Made by a program: the position numbers and the translations under genes
In this document: positions 32,724 through 43,172 of the stretch, piece after piece
How the letters are laid out: each line of letters starts with the position of its first letter
How positions within the stretch are numbered: the stretch's first letter is position 1
Notes under the pieces: generated by a model
The model's input: the letters and a program-made list of their open reading frames with translations, nothing else
Told to the model about the DNA's origin: nothing
Databases searched by the model: none
Assembly: GCF_021432065.1 (NCBI RefSeq)
Contig: NZ_CP090364.1
Span: 496,001 to 560,000, forward strand
Source: Photobacterium sp. TLY01
GTDB lineage: Bacteria; Pseudomonadota; Gammaproteobacteria; Enterobacterales; Vibrionaceae
Direction: 5' to 3'
DNA: 64,000 nt

Positions 32724-33196
32724 TGCGAATCGGACACGGTTTTGATGTACATAAATTTGGTGGTGATGGCCCGGTGATTATTGGCGGGGTGGCCGTGCCT
32801 TACGAGCAGGGTCTGATTGCGCATTCTGATGGTGATGTGGCTCTGCATGCCGTCTGTGATGCACTGCTGGGCGCGATCGGTGCCGGTGACATCGGGCGTC
32901 ACTTCCCGGATACCGATGCGGAGTGGGCGGGGGCAGATAGCCGTCTGCTATTGCGTGACGTGTACGCCAAGGTGAAAGCGAAAGGCTATCGCCTGGGCAA
33001 TCTGGATGTCACAATTATTGCGCAGGCACCGAAAATGGCGCCCTATATTGAACAAATGTGCCAAACCATTGCCGACGATCTCGACACCACGGTCGATAAT
33101 ATTAATGTAAAGGCCACAACGACTGAACGTTTGGGTTTTACGGGCCGCAAAGAAGGCATCGCCTGCGAAGCGGTTGTTTTGCTGCGCTCGATCTGA
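32723..33196 (+). CDS. ispF: 2-C-methyl-D-erythritol 2,4-cyclodiphosphate synthase
   Basis: 157 residues. [13 protein letters not shown] carries the metal-binding Dx[23 protein letters not shown] follows at about 34-55, and [23 protein letters not shown] closes the protein. It cyclises CDP-ME 2-phosphate. Coupled to ispD; truD follows after 30 nt. Confidence 0.97.
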   Translation: MRIGHGFDVHKFGGDGPVIIGGVAVPYEQGLIAHSDGDVALHAVCDALLGAIGAGDIGRHFPDTDAEWAGADSRLLLRDVYAKVKAKGYRLGNLDVTIIAQAPKMAPYIEQMCQTIADDLDTTVDNINVKATTTERLGFTGRKEGIACEAVVLLRSI

Positions 33197-33226
33197 CGCC
33201 GCCCCTTCCTGTGTAACGGAAAGAAT

Positions 33227-34291
33227 ATGACAATTGATATGGACAGCCTGAGCTGGCTGAATGGTAAGCCTGTCTGCCAGGGACAAAGTAAAGTTTGCCC
33301 GGAAGATTTTATCGTTAAAGAGCAACTGGGCTTTGACTTCACCGGCAGCGGTGAACATTTCATGGTGAAGATCCGCAAAACCGGCGAGAACACCAAATAT
33401 GTTGTCAACGAGCTGGCCAAAGCGTGCGGGGTAAAATCCCGCGATGTCAGCTGGGCTGGCCTGAAAGACCGACATGCAGTGACAGAACAGTGGCTGAGTG
33501 TCCATCTGCCGGGGAAAGCCGACCCGGATTTGACGCAATTTGTCGCTGAGCACCCCGGTGTCGAAGTGCTGGCAACCGATCGTCATGACAAAAAACTGCG
33601 TCCCGGCGATCTGGCGGGGAATCATTTTGAGTTGCGTCTGACCGGTCTGGATAACCCTCAGGATCTGGAAGCGCGGCTAAAGCAGATTCAGCAGCAGGGC
33701 GTTCCGAACTATTTCGGGTCGCAGCGTTTCGGCCATGACGGTAATAACGTGGTCAAAGCCAGAGCCTGGGGCAATGATGAGTTTCGTGTCAGGGACAAGA
33801 GCAAGCGTAGCTTCTATCTGTCAGCTGCCCGTTCCTGGCTGTTTAACCTGGTGGTGTCCCAGCGGATTGCCGACGGCAAAGCTGCGACCTTATTCGCGGG
33901 CGACTGTGTTCAGCAAGTCGGCCGGGAAGACTGGCAACTGGTTGAGCAAGTCACGCCGGAATGGCAGGCAAAGGTGGATGCAGGCGAATGGCTGATTACT
34001 GCGCCAGTGACGGGTGACAATGCACTGCCCAGTCAGGGGGAAGTGGCAGCGTTCGAAATGGCTGTGATAGAACAAGAGCCATTGCTGCTGAAACTGATCC
34101 GCGATAACCGGATGCGGCACGAACGTCGTCCGCTGATGCTGCGCCCGGCAGACATGAGCTGGCAACTGCATGCTGATCAGCTGGAAGTAGCGTTCTCTTT
34201 GCCAGCAGGATGTTTTGCGACCGCGGTCCTGAGAGAGCTGATTGATGAGCCAGAACAAAAGGATGGCAGATATGCGAATTTTGATCAGTAA
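33227..34291 (+). CDS. truD: tRNA pseudouridine(13) synthase TruD
   Basis: 354 residues. The catalytic Asp lies in [16 protein letters not shown] (about residue 80), the TruD signature; [16 protein letters not shown] (about 159-174) is also typical. It modifies U13 of tRNA-Glu. Its 3' end overlaps the surE start by 20 nt. Confidence 0.96.
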   Translation: MTIDMDSLSWLNGKPVCQGQSKVCPEDFIVKEQLGFDFTGSGEHFMVKIRKTGENTKYVVNELAKACGVKSRDVSWAGLKDRHAVTEQWLSVHLPGKADPDLTQFVAEHPGVEVLATDRHDKKLRPGDLAGNHFELRLTGLDNPQDLEARLKQIQQQGVPNYFGSQRFGHDGNNVVKARAWGNDEFRVRDKSKRSFYLSAARSWLFNLVVSQRIADGKAATLFAGDCVQQVGREDWQLVEQVTPEWQAKVDAGEWLITAPVTGDNALPSQGEVAAFEMAVIEQEPLLLKLIRDNRMRHERRPLMLRPADMSWQLHADQLEVAFSLPAGCFATAVLRELIDEPEQKDGRYANFDQ

Positions 34292-35021
34292 TGATGATGG
34301 CATCTTTGCTGAAGGAATCAACACGCTGGCCGATACCCTTAAAGAGCTGGGTGAGGTGTATGTGGTGGCACCGGATCGTAATCGCAGCGGTGCTTCCAAT
34401 TCCCTGACCCTGGAAACGCCTTTGCGTGTCCGTGAAGAAGGCATCCGGCGTATGTCGGTGGAAGGGACGCCAACGGACTGTGTACACTTCGCGCTGAACG
34501 AGTGGCTGACTGAAAAGCCGGATATCGTGGTGGCCGGGATTAATCACGGCGCAAACCTGGGTGATGATGTGCTGTATTCAGGGACAGTGGCTGCTGCGAC
34601 GGAAGGGCATTTTCTCGGCGTACCGGCCATTGCCGTGTCTTTAGTCGGGCGTGAACATTTTGCCACCGCCGCCCAGGTCGTCAAAGAAGTGGTGGGGCGT
34701 CTGATGGCTCAGCCGCTGCCGAGCAATAAAATACTGAATATCAATGTGCCGGATGTGCCTTTGTCTGAACTGGGCGAATGGCAGGTGACGCGCCTGGGTG
34801 CCCGTCACCGTGCAGAAAAAATGGTCAGGGATGTCGATCCCCGCGGCAAAACGATTTACTGGCTTGGTCCTCCCGGGAGTTGTCAGGATGCAGGACCCGG
34901 TACAGATTTTTATGCGATTGAACACAAGCAAGTATCAATGACACCGCTTCAGGTTGATCTGACAGCACACGATGCGCTGGACGACCTGGCACAGTGGATG
35001 AAACAAGTGGAGAGTGACTGA
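34272..35021 (+). CDS. surE: 5'/3'-nucleotidase SurE
   Basis: 249 residues beginning [15 protein letters not shown] with the DD metal site. [16 protein letters not shown] and [21 protein letters not shown] are family motifs. It is a survival nucleotidase and exopolyphosphatase. The ATG at 34272 matches other SurE starts; upstream in-frame codons overlap truD further. pcm follows after 2 nt. Confidence 0.96.
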   Translation: MRILISNDDGIFAEGINTLADTLKELGEVYVVAPDRNRSGASNSLTLETPLRVREEGIRRMSVEGTPTDCVHFALNEWLTEKPDIVVAGINHGANLGDDVLYSGTVAAATEGHFLGVPAIAVSLVGREHFATAAQVVKEVVGRLMAQPLPSNKILNINVPDVPLSELGEWQVTRLGARHRAEKMVRDVDPRGKTIYWLGPPGSCQDAGPGTDFYAIEHKQVSMTPLQVDLTAHDALDDLAQWMKQVESD

Positions 35022-35023
35022 TA

Positions 35024-35653
35024 ATGCGCTATGCGGAACAACGCCATAGCCTGATGGAATATTTGTCTCAGCAGGGGATAGCAGACCGTAGGGTATTGCG
35101 GGTCATGGATACGGTTCCCCGTGAGCATTTTATTGATGAAGCCTTGTCGCACAAGGCTTACGAGAATAATGCCCTGCCCATCGGGCGCGGGCAGACCATC
35201 TCACAGCCTTATATTGTGGCCAGAATGACAGAGTTGCTTGCCTTGCAGCCCGGCACGCGAGTGCTGGAGATTGGTACAGGCTCTGGCTATCAGACCGCAA
35301 TTCTGTCGCGTATGGTCGAGCATGTGTACTCGGTGGAACGCATTAAGGCTTTGCAGTGGCAAGCCAAGCGCCGTTTCAAACAGCTGGACTTACATAATAT
35401 CTCGACCAAGCACGGTGACGGCTGGCAGGGATGGGCAAGTAAAGGGCCATTTGATGCCATCATCGTGACTGCCGCCGCGGAGGTTGTTCCGCCTGCCTTG
35501 CTGGCGCAGTTGTCCGAAGGGGGGCGACTGGTGATCCCTGTCGGTGAGCAGCACCAGATGCTGAAACGTGTCCGTTTACTGGATGGCCACTATGTGACAG
35601 ATGAAATTGCGCCGGTTCGCTTCGTGCCTCTGGTGTCAGGGGAGCTGGCGTAG
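35024..35653 (+). CDS. pcm: Protein-L-isoaspartate O-methyltransferase
   Basis: 209 residues. The motif [27 protein letters not shown] (SAM site) and [33 protein letters not shown] are typical of Pcm. It starts repair of isoaspartyl residues. Tightly packed in surE-pcm-nlpD (2 and 3 nt gaps). Confidence 0.96.
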   Translation: MRYAEQRHSLMEYLSQQGIADRRVLRVMDTVPREHFIDEALSHKAYENNALPIGRGQTISQPYIVARMTELLALQPGTRVLEIGTGSGYQTAILSRMVEHVYSVERIKALQWQAKRRFKQLDLHNISTKHGDGWQGWASKGPFDAIIVTAAAEVVPPALLAQLSEGGRLVIPVGEQHQMLKRVRLLDGHYVTDEIAPVRFVPLVSGELA

Positions 35654-35656
35654 CGC

Positions 35657-36721
35657 ATGACAGGGTTTAGCGGAAAGAAGCACAAAATATCTATGGTACT
35701 GACAGCCTGTTTGTTGCTGTCGGCCTGTGCCACTTATCCGCCTGATGGCGCGAACTACGACAACACCCGGCCTGGTAGCTACCGGGGCAGTTACTACGAA
35801 GTGCAGAAAGGGGACACTCTTTATTTTATCTCTTACCTCTCGGGTCGTGATGTCAACGACTTGATTGCACTGAATCAGCTGGCTCCGCCATATACAATCT
35901 ACCCCGGTCAGAAACTGTTTCTGTGGAAGTCCAAATACGTCGCCCCTCAGTTTGGTCACCGAGTGGCAGCTCAACCTGCGCCAGTCATCAACAAGAAACC
36001 GCCTGTGCCACCGAAGCGTGAAATTGTGCCGTATCAGCCAGCTGCTGTGGTCGGTCCAGTTTCTACTGCAGCTGTCGCTTCCGGTGCTGCGGGGGGGGCT
36101 GCAGTCGTGGTGGCTGCAAAACCACCAGTAAAATCAACGCCCCCGGCAAGTAAATCCGTCAATAAACCTGCGCCTGCTGCGAGCAATTCGGTGACAACAC
36201 CTGCAAAAACCGTGCAAAAAAGCGTCAATAAAGATGTTGATCGCGCTCCCACAAAAGAGTACTCTCAAGACTCAAAAAGTAACAAAGTTGTTACAAGTAA
36301 GGCTGGTACAAGTGACAAGGCAGGCAAGACGCCAGCGTCTGTTGCTGACAAGGTTGATAACTGGGTTTGGCCGGCGAAGGGAAGAATTATTTCCCGCTTT
36401 TCCAGCAGTGATAATGGTAACAAAGGCATTGATATCGCAGGCCAGAGAGGGCAGGACGTCAACGCAACGGCTGCAGGGAAAGTGGTCTATGCCGGCAATG
36501 CATTACGGGGTTATGGCAACCTTGTCATTATTAAGCACAATGACGATTACTTAAGTGCTTACGCACATAACGACAGAGTACTCGTCAGGGAGCAAGATAC
36601 GGTAACCGCAGGGCAAAAAATTGCTTTGATGGGCAGCTCGGGAACCAACAGTGTCCGACTGCACTTTGAGATCCGTTATAAAGGCAAGTCAGTGAATCCG
36701 CTCAAGTACCTGCCAAACTGA
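35657..36721 (+). CDS. nlpD: Lipoprotein NlpD (amidase activator)
   Basis: 354 residues. Signal peptide with lipobox LLSAC (Cys about 26), a LysM domain (YEVQKGDTLYFISYLSGRD, about 47-90), a long Ala/Pro/Lys/Ser-rich linker (about 105-235), and a C-terminal LytM/M23 domain. In the LytM domain the expected metal His is replaced (GNKGIDI) while RLHFEIRY keeps the distal HxE-type text, so it is probably catalytically dead and activates AmiC. The rpoS promoter is expected inside this gene, as in enterics. Confidence 0.94.
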   Translation: MTGFSGKKHKISMVLTACLLLSACATYPPDGANYDNTRPGSYRGSYYEVQKGDTLYFISYLSGRDVNDLIALNQLAPPYTIYPGQKLFLWKSKYVAPQFGHRVAAQPAPVINKKPPVPPKREIVPYQPAAVVGPVSTAAVASGAAGGAAVVVAAKPPVKSTPPASKSVNKPAPAASNSVTTPAKTVQKSVNKDVDRAPTKEYSQDSKSNKVVTSKAGTSDKAGKTPASVADKVDNWVWPAKGRIISRFSSSDNGNKGIDIAGQRGQDVNATAAGKVVYAGNALRGYGNLVIIKHNDDYLSAYAHNDRVLVREQDTVTAGQKIALMGSSGTNSVRLHFEIRYKGKSVNPLKYLPN

Positions 36722-36775
36722 CAGACGGCTCGGGCGTGATGAACCGGATTTGCAATACGCTATCTGGGAGGCGCT

Positions 36776-37783
36776 ATGAGCAGAAGTAATGCAGCTACTG
36801 ATATCGAAAACTATGAAGAGTTTGATGATGAGATGGAGCTCGATGTTGAAGAGCAGGAAGCCGACGTTTCAGCAAAATCAGACTCAGAGGTTGATGACGC
36901 AGACGAAGATTTAGACATCTCGTCCTACAATGTCACTCAGAAAGCACTGGATGCAACTCAGCTTTATCTCGGTGAAATCGGCTTTTCTCCTCTTTTGACT
37001 GCCGAAGAAGAAGTTCTCTATGCCCGCCGCGCACTGCGTGGTGACGAAATCGCCCGCAAACGCATGATCGAAAGTAACCTCCGTCTGGTGGTGAAGATCT
37101 CCCGCCGTTACAGTAACCGTGGTCTAGCGCTGCTGGATCTCGTTGAAGAAGGTAACCTGGGGCTGATCCGCGCGGTGGAAAAGTTCGATCCTGAGCGCGG
37201 TTTCCGTTTTTCCACGTATGCCACCTGGTGGATCCGTCAGACCATTGAACGGGCGATCATGAACCAGACCCGGACAATCCGTTTACCGATTCATGTGGTG
37301 AAAGAGCTGAATGTCTACCTGCGTACGGCACGTGAGCTGGCTCAGAAGCTGGATCATGAACCCACAGCGGAAGACATTGCTTTGCAGCTGGATAAATCGG
37401 TGGATGATGTCAACCGCATGCTGCGTCTGAATGAGCGGGTCGGTTCGGTCGACAACCCGATTGGCGGTGATACTGAAAAAGCGCTGCTGGATATTATCCC
37501 GGATGAGCGTTGCGGTGGCCCGGAAACCTCCACGCAAGATGATGATATGAAAACCTCTATTGTCACCTGGCTGCAGGAATTGAATCCGAAACAGCGTGAA
37601 GTGTTGGCGCGACGTTTTGGTCTGCTGGGTTATGAAGCATCGACGCTTGAAGATGTCGGTCGCGAGATTGGCCTGACCCGGGAGCGTGTACGTCAGATCC
37701 AGGTTGAAGGCTTGCGCCGTTTGCGTGACATGCTGACCCATCAGGGCCTGAACATCGAATCTCTGTTTAATCAGGAAATGTAA
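36776..37783 (+). CDS. rpoS: RNA polymerase sigma factor RpoS
   Basis: 335 residues. A very acidic N-terminus (about residues 8-45) precedes sigma regions 1.2-4: [66 protein letters not shown], and a helix-turn-helix ending [22 protein letters not shown]. It is the general stress and stationary-phase sigma factor. GGGAGG ribosome site. Convergent with mutS. Confidence 0.97.
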   Translation: MSRSNAATDIENYEEFDDEMELDVEEQEADVSAKSDSEVDDADEDLDISSYNVTQKALDATQLYLGEIGFSPLLTAEEEVLYARRALRGDEIARKRMIESNLRLVVKISRRYSNRGLALLDLVEEGNLGLIRAVEKFDPERGFRFSTYATWWIRQTIERAIMNQTRTIRLPIHVVKELNVYLRTARELAQKLDHEPTAEDIALQLDKSVDDVNRMLRLNERVGSVDNPIGGDTEKALLDIIPDERCGGPETSTQDDDMKTSIVTWLQELNPKQREVLARRFGLLGYEASTLEDVGREIGLTRERVRQIQVEGLRRLRDMLTHQGLNIESLFNQEM

Positions 37784-37835
37784 GCCGGTTGAACTGAAAG
37801 ACAATTTGAAAGACTGTCTGCAAAGAGAGTTTGAG

Positions 37836-37897
37836 AAAGGACGTCAACTGGCGTCCTTTTTTCTTGTCATCCCGAAACCACCGCCGATGGCGGTGGT
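37836..37897. terminator. Convergent terminators between rpoS and mutS
   Basis: AAAGGACG ... CGTCCTTT then T-run (37836-37863) serves rpoS. ACCACCGCC GAT GGCGGTGGT (37877-37897) is a perfect GC-rich hairpin 28 nt from the mutS stop and may serve mutS. Confidence 0.78.
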
Positions 37898-37924
37898 GAT
37901 TGTTTGGGCGTGCAGGCAGGCTGC

Positions 37925-40495
37925 TTACAGCAATGCTTTTAAACGATAAAGCTCATCCAGCGCTTGTCTCGGTGTCAGCTCATCCGGATTCAGACGTGCC
38001 AGCGCTTCTTCGACTTCGCTGGGTTCAGGGATCAGTGACAGTTGCTGAGTCTCGCTGCGGTTCTGATTTGGCTGCTCAATGGCCTGCTGATGGCCCGTGG
38101 CTTCCAGCTGTTGCAATTTCTGTTTGGCCCGCTTGATGACAGATTTAGGAACCCCGGCCAGACTGGCAACCGCAAGGCCGAAAGACTTGCTGGCAGCCCC
38201 TTCCTGCACGGCGTGCATAAAGGCAATCTCATCCCCGTGTTCAATCGCATCCAGATGGACATTGGCCAGCCCGGGGATCAGTGACGGCAACTCTGTCAGC
38301 TCGAAATAATGGGTGGCAAACAGTGTCATGGCGGCGATTTTTTCCGCCAGCCATTCGGCGCTGGCCCAGGCCAGAGATAGCCCGTCATAGGTGCTGGTAC
38401 CACGGCCGATTTCATCCATCAGTACCAGACTGTTTTCCGTGGCGTTGTGAAGAATATTGGCGGTTTCCGTCATTTCCACCATGAAGGTGGAGCGGCCGGA
38501 GGCCAGATCGTCCGAGGCACCGATCCGGGTGAAAATCCGATCCAGAGGCCCAATAGTGGCAGAATCTGCCGGCACGTAAGATCCGACATGGGCCATCAGG
38601 GCGATCAGGGCAGTTTGACGCATATAGGTGGATTTACCGCCCATGTTTGGCCCTGTGATGATCAGCATACGGCGATCCTGGTGTAACGCGATCGGGTTGG
38701 CAATGAAAGGTGCATCCAGCACCTGCTCGACGACTGGGTGACGGCCGGCATTGATATCTAGGCCGGGTTTATCGCTCAGCGTCGGGCGGCAGTAATTCAG
38801 GGTGTCGGCGCGTTCTGCCAGATTTGCCAGCACATCCAGTTCAGACAGCGCGGCTGCGGTCTGCTGCAACTGGGCCAGATGCGGCAGCAGGCTGTCAAAC
38901 AGGGCTTCCCAGAGCTGTTTTTCCAGCGCCAGTGCTTTGGACTTGGAGTTCAGCACTTTATCTTCGTGCTCTTTCAGCTCAGGGATGATGTAACGTTCGG
39001 CATTTTTCAGCGTCTGACGGCGAACATAGTGGCTCGGGACTTTGTGGCTCTGGCCGCGACTGATCTGAATATAGAAGCCATGCACCTGATTAAAGCCGAC
39101 TTTCAGACTGTCGATGTCATGGCGCTCACGCTCGCGTTCTTCCAGTTCAGCCAGGAATTTGGTGGCACCATCGGCCAGATCGCGCCATTCATCCAGCTCG
39201 GCATTGTAGCCGGGCGCCAGCACGCCACCATCACGGATAATGACAGGCGGGTTTTCAACAATAGCGTGCTCCAGCAGGCTGCAAATCTCGTCCATTGGCT
39301 GACTTTGCTGCGCCAGCTGGCGCAGTGATTCGCTGTTCAACTCGGCCAGCAGCTCAGCCAGTTCGGGCAGATGCTGCAGTGCCGTCCGCATACGGGCCAG
39401 ATCCCGGGGCCGGGCCGAACGCAGTGCCAGTCGGGCCAGGATCCTTTCCAGATCGCCCATGTGGCGCAGCACGCCGGCCAGCTCGGCGAACAGGCCACTG
39501 TCTTTGAGGTTGCCGATGGCATCCAGACGCAGATTTAACTGCTGACGGTTTCTGACGGGCTGATGCAGCCAGCGTTTGAGCAGGCGGCTGCCCATCGGGG
39601 TGGCCGTCTGATCCAGCACGGAAGCCAGCGTATTGTCTGTGCCGCCAGCCAGGTTCTGGGTCAGTTCCAGATTACGGCGGGTCGCGGCGTCCAGGATCAC
39701 CGACTGCTCCTGGGTATCCCGGGTGATGGCACGAATGTGCGGCAGCGCGGTGCGCTGCGTATCTTTCACATATTGCAGCAGGCAGCCGGCCGCACACAGG
39801 CCGAACTCATCGTTTTCAACACCAAAACCCACCAGATCGCGGGTGCCGAATTGCAGGGTCAGCTGCTGACGGGCAGTATCCAGATCAAACTCCCACACCG
39901 GGCGGCGGCGGGCACCTTTCATGTGGCTGAAAAGACCCGGCAGAGGAAAATCTTCCGGATACAGCAGTTCGACCGGGCTGGTGCGCTGCAGTTCAGCCTG
40001 CATGGCTTCTTCGGTTTCGGGCTCAATCAGCATGAAGCGGCCGGAGGTGATGTCCAGCGTGGCATAGCCGAAGCGGCCACTCTGACAGAAAATCGCCGCA
40101 ATCAGGTTATCGCGTCTCTCCTGAAGCAGCGCTTCATCGCTGACGGTGCCCGGTGTGACAATACGGACAACCTGACGCTCAACCGGCCCTTTGCTGGTGG
40201 CAGGATCGCCAATCTGCTCGCATATCGCGACGGAAACGCCTAACTGAACCAGCTTGGCCAGATAACCTTCAACGGCATGATAAGGCACACCTGCCATAGG
40301 AATGGGCTGACCGTTGCTTGAGCCTCGTTTGGTGAGCGAAATATCGAGCAATTGAGACGCTTGCTTCGCATCATCAAAGAAGAGTTCATAGAAATCCCCC
40401 ATGCGGTAAAACATCAGCACATCAGGGTTTTCAGCTTTAAGCCGCAAGTATTGCTGCATCATGGGGGTGTGTGTTTCTAAACCTTTTACTGTCAC
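37925..40495 (-). CDS. mutS: DNA mismatch repair protein MutS
   Basis: 856 residues. The mismatch-binding domain starts [30 protein letters not shown] (Phe and Glu of the mismatch loop). The ATPase has Walker [12 protein letters not shown] (about 617) and [19 protein letters not shown]. It recognises mispairs and recruits MutL. Divergent from pncC-recA. Full length, no disruption. Confidence 0.97.
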   Translation of the reverse strand: MTVKGLETHTPMMQQYLRLKAENPDVLMFYRMGDFYELFFDDAKQASQLLDISLTKRGSSNGQPIPMAGVPYHAVEGYLAKLVQLGVSVAICEQIGDPATSKGPVERQVVRIVTPGTVSDEALLQERRDNLIAAIFCQSGRFGYATLDITSGRFMLIEPETEEAMQAELQRTSPVELLYPEDFPLPGLFSHMKGARRRPVWEFDLDTARQQLTLQFGTRDLVGFGVENDEFGLCAAGCLLQYVKDTQRTALPHIRAITRDTQEQSVILDAATRRNLELTQNLAGGTDNTLASVLDQTATPMGSRLLKRWLHQPVRNRQQLNLRLDAIGNLKDSGLFAELAGVLRHMGDLERILARLALRSARPRDLARMRTALQHLPELAELLAELNSESLRQLAQQSQPMDEICSLLEHAIVENPPVIIRDGGVLAPGYNAELDEWRDLADGATKFLAELEERERERHDIDSLKVGFNQVHGFYIQISRGQSHKVPSHYVRRQTLKNAERYIIPELKEHEDKVLNSKSKALALEKQLWEALFDSLLPHLAQLQQTAAALSELDVLANLAERADTLNYCRPTLSDKPGLDINAGRHPVVEQVLDAPFIANPIALHQDRRMLIITGPNMGGKSTYMRQTALIALMAHVGSYVPADSATIGPLDRIFTRIGASDDLASGRSTFMVEMTETANILHNATENSLVLMDEIGRGTSTYDGLSLAWASAEWLAEKIAAMTLFATHYFELTELPSLIPGLANVHLDAIEHGDEIAFMHAVQEGAASKSFGLAVASLAGVPKSVIKRAKQKLQQLEATGHQQAIEQPNQNRSETQQLSLIPEPSEVEEALARLNPDELTPRQALDELYRLKALL

Positions 40496-40657
40496 GCTGT
40501 TGCCCGCTTCAAACCGAGAAAAATCAGGCCGTCTAGGATACGTGAAAGCGGAAAAGGGGCAAAGGGGGGAAGTTCAATTTCATGTCGCGACAAATGCTTG
40601 AAGCCCTCAGATCATCCTAGTAAGGTGTCGGCATTGATTGTGTCCGGAGGAAAACCG

Positions 40658-41146
40658 ATGGTGACGACATCTTTACCAGCACGGCTGGGGCAGGCGCTGA
40701 AATCCAAACAATGGCTCGCCACCACAGCGGAATCCTGTACCGGTGGTGGTGTCTCGGCCGCGATAACCGATATTGCGGGCAGCTCTGCCTGGTTCGACCG
40801 AGCATTTATTACCTACAGCAATGCAGCCAAGCAGGAGATGCTGGGCGTTCAACCTGACACCCTGGCTCAGTACGGCGCGGTGAGTGAGCCTGTGGTGCAG
40901 GAGATGGCGAAAGGTGCGCTGGCCCATTCACTGGCCTCGATTAGTGTCGCGATCAGCGGGATTGCCGGGCCGGATGGCGGCACGCCGGATAAACCGGTCG
41001 GCACGGTCTGCTTTGCCTGGGCGGACAGCACAGGCTGGCTTGTCGCCGAAACCTGTCATTTTCACGGCGACCGACAGGCGGTCCGTGTGCAGGCGGTCGA
41101 TCGCGCATTGCAAGGCTTACTGGATCGCCTGAACACTCTGCAGTGA
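40658..41146 (+). CDS. pncC: Nicotinamide-nucleotide amidase PncC (CinA C-terminal type)
   Basis: 162 residues, the stand-alone CinA C-terminal domain. TTAESCTGGGVSAAITDIAGSSAWF (about 21-45) and AISGIAGPDGGTPDKPVGTV are family signatures. It deamidates NMN to NaMN in pyridine nucleotide recycling. ATG 40658 follows CGGAGG; the longer frame from 40598 lacks support. It precedes recA as in E. coli. Confidence 0.93.
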   Translation: MVTTSLPARLGQALKSKQWLATTAESCTGGGVSAAITDIAGSSAWFDRAFITYSNAAKQEMLGVQPDTLAQYGAVSEPVVQEMAKGALAHSLASISVAISGIAGPDGGTPDKPVGTVCFAWADSTGWLVAETCHFHGDRQAVRVQAVDRALQGLLDRLNTLQ

Positions 41147-41193
41147 AGATCACACTCTGGGCCGGCCTGGCCGCCGGTCAGGAAAAAAATGCC

Positions 41194-41230
41194 ATACAGT
41201 GCTAGACACTGTATGAATAGACAGTATACT
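41194..41230 (+). promoter_or_regulatory. recA promoter with LexA box
   Basis: A LexA box CTGT-N8-ACAG at 41209-41224 within a 20-bp palindrome-like site (41207-41226). It overlaps a promoter with -35 TAGACA (41203-41208), 16-nt spacer and -10 TATACT (41225-41230). A second, perfect inverted repeat ATACAGTG-N5-CACTGTAT (41194-41214) shares the left half-site of the LexA box. Confidence 0.85.
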
Positions 41231-41274
41231 AACCAGTAATTTGAATCTTGAATTAGCATCCGTTGGAGAGTCGA

Positions 41275-42339
41275 ATGGACGACAACAAACAGAAGGCTCT
41301 TGCCGCTGCCCTGGGTCAGATCGAAAAGCAGTTCGGTAAAGGCTCCATTATGAAGCTGGGTGATAACCGTACGATGGATATTGAAACCATCTCAACCGGT
41401 TCCCTGTCTCTGGATATCGCACTGGGTGCCGGCGGCCTGCCAATGGGTCGTATCGTCGAAATTTATGGTCCGGAATCGTCAGGTAAAACAACCCTGACGC
41501 TGGAAACTATTGCTGCCGCACAGCGTAAGGGCAAAACCTGCGCCTTTATCGATGCTGAGCACGCACTGGATCCGATTTATGCCAAGAAGCTGGGTGTGGA
41601 TATTGATCAGTTGCTGGTGTCACAGCCGGATACCGGCGAGCAGGCACTGGAAATCTGTGATGCGCTGGCCCGTTCCGGTGCTGTCGATATGATCGTGGTC
41701 GACTCCGTTGCCGCCCTGACCCCGAAAGCCGAAATTGAAGGCGAAATGGGTGATTCGCACATGGGCTTGCAGGCGCGTATGCTGTCCCAGGCGATGCGTA
41801 AACTGACGGGTAACCTGAAACAGTCTAACTGTATGTGTATCTTCATCAACCAGATCCGTATGAAGATCGGTGTGATGTTCGGTAACCCGGAAACGACCAC
41901 TGGTGGTAATGCCCTGAAATTCTATGCCTCCGTTCGTCTGGATATCCGCCGTACCGGTGCGATTAAAGAAGGTGACGAAGTGGTGGGTAACGAAACCCGC
42001 ATTAAAGTGGTCAAGAACAAGATCGCCGCACCGTTTAAACAAGCGGATACGCAAATCCTGTACGGACAAGGTTTCAACCGTAATGGTGAGCTGATTGACT
42101 TGGGCGTGAAGCAAAAACTGATCGAAAAAGCGGGCGCCTGGTACAGCTATAAAGGCGACAAGATTGGTCAGGGTAAAGCCAACGCGTGTAAGTACCTGAC
42201 TGAAAATCCTGAAATCGCTCAGATTATTGATCAGCAATTGCGAGAGCAACTGCTGAACCCGGCCAATGTGTCAGAAGCCGATGCTGAGCTGGTCAGTGCC
42301 GATACTGATGCAGTTGATGCTCAGGATGAGGCTTTTTAA
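41275..42339 (+). CDS. recA: Recombinase RecA
   Basis: 354 residues. Walker [11 protein letters not shown] (about 66-75), [25 protein letters not shown], and the L1/L2 DNA loops ([31 protein letters not shown]) are intact, followed by an acidic tail. It performs homologous recombination and LexA cleavage in SOS. ATG 41275 with GGAGAG ribosome site. recX follows after a terminator-like structure. Confidence 0.98.
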   Translation: MDDNKQKALAAALGQIEKQFGKGSIMKLGDNRTMDIETISTGSLSLDIALGAGGLPMGRIVEIYGPESSGKTTLTLETIAAAQRKGKTCAFIDAEHALDPIYAKKLGVDIDQLLVSQPDTGEQALEICDALARSGAVDMIVVDSVAALTPKAEIEGEMGDSHMGLQARMLSQAMRKLTGNLKQSNCMCIFINQIRMKIGVMFGNPETTTGGNALKFYASVRLDIRRTGAIKEGDEVVGNETRIKVVKNKIAAPFKQADTQILYGQGFNRNGELIDLGVKQKLIEKAGAWYSYKGDKIGQGKANACKYLTENPEIAQIIDQQLREQLLNPANVSEADAELVSADTDAVDAQDEAF

Positions 42340-42383
42340 TCACAACGTATGATGTCACGGCTGGATAGCTGAAGTCATTCTTT

Positions 42384-42431
42384 AACGGGCGCTGTACAAA
42401 GGTGAAAACACCAATGTCAGTGCCCGTTTTG
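42384..42431 (+). terminator. Terminator/attenuator between recA and recX
   Basis: Outer stem AACGGGCGCTG / CAGTGCCCGTT, enclosing a small inner hairpin GGTG-AAAA-CACC, then TTTTGT. A structure here is expected, since recX is made by readthrough from recA at a lower level. Confidence 0.8.
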
Positions 42432-42524
42432 TATTAACAGCCAATGTACCTGAGTATCCAGAGAGTACCGGGGCGGGGGCAGTAAGGCATCTGCCGGGTA
42501 AACGTGAATCGGGGAGGGAGAAAG

Positions 42525-42986
42525 GTGAAAAGGCCAGCGCCTAAAATCTCAGCGAAAGAAGCGGCTGTGGGCTATCTGTCACGGCGGGACCATGCCAAGC
42601 GCGAGTTGCAGCAAAAGCTCAAGCAACGGGGTTATAGCGAACAGGAAGTTAGTGACGCTGTCGCCTATTGCCAGGATTACAACTGGCTGGATGATGCCCG
42701 ATATGCAGCCATGGCGGTGCGTAACGGGGTATCAAAAGGCTGGGGCATGCTGCGTATCAAGCAGGAAATGAAGATGAAAGGGGTGCATGATTTGTGTATC
42801 AAGCAGGCACTGGAAGAGGCTGAAGTGGATTGGTTTGAACAGGCCAGAGCGGTGGCACAACGCAAATTCGGTGACACTCAGATGGACACACCGAAAGAAA
42901 AAGCCCGCCGGCTGCGTTTTATGCAATCGAGAGGTTTTGACTTCGAGCAGATTCGCTATGCACTCGCGGTCGAAGATGAATACTGA
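42525..42986 (+). CDS. recX: Regulatory protein RecX
   Basis: 153 residues, helical three-helix repeats: AVGYLSRRDHAKRELQQKLKQRGYSEQEVSDAVAYCQDYNWLDDARYA is the RecX signature. It inhibits RecA filaments. I chose GTG 42525, because GGGAGGGAGAAAG lies just upstream; an in-frame GTG at 42504 lies before this ribosome site. Downstream of recA, upstream of alaS. Confidence 0.92.
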   Translation: MKRPAPKISAKEAAVGYLSRRDHAKRELQQKLKQRGYSEQEVSDAVAYCQDYNWLDDARYAAMAVRNGVSKGWGMLRIKQEMKMKGVHDLCIKQALEEAEVDWFEQARAVAQRKFGDTQMDTPKEKARRLRFMQSRGFDFEQIRYALAVEDEY

Positions 42987-43172
42987 AGCGGATTCGCCCA
43001 TTGTGCTCACAGAACATTTCCCGTCAAACCCGCGTTGTTTTACAATAGCCGGTAAACCTTTTATCTTAGATTGATTAAACCTGCATGTTGGCTGAACTTT
43101 GGTGTTTGGCCTCAGGCAACTGGGCGCAGTTGCAGGCAGGGGGATTAACACAGCATTATTCAGGATTGTCCA

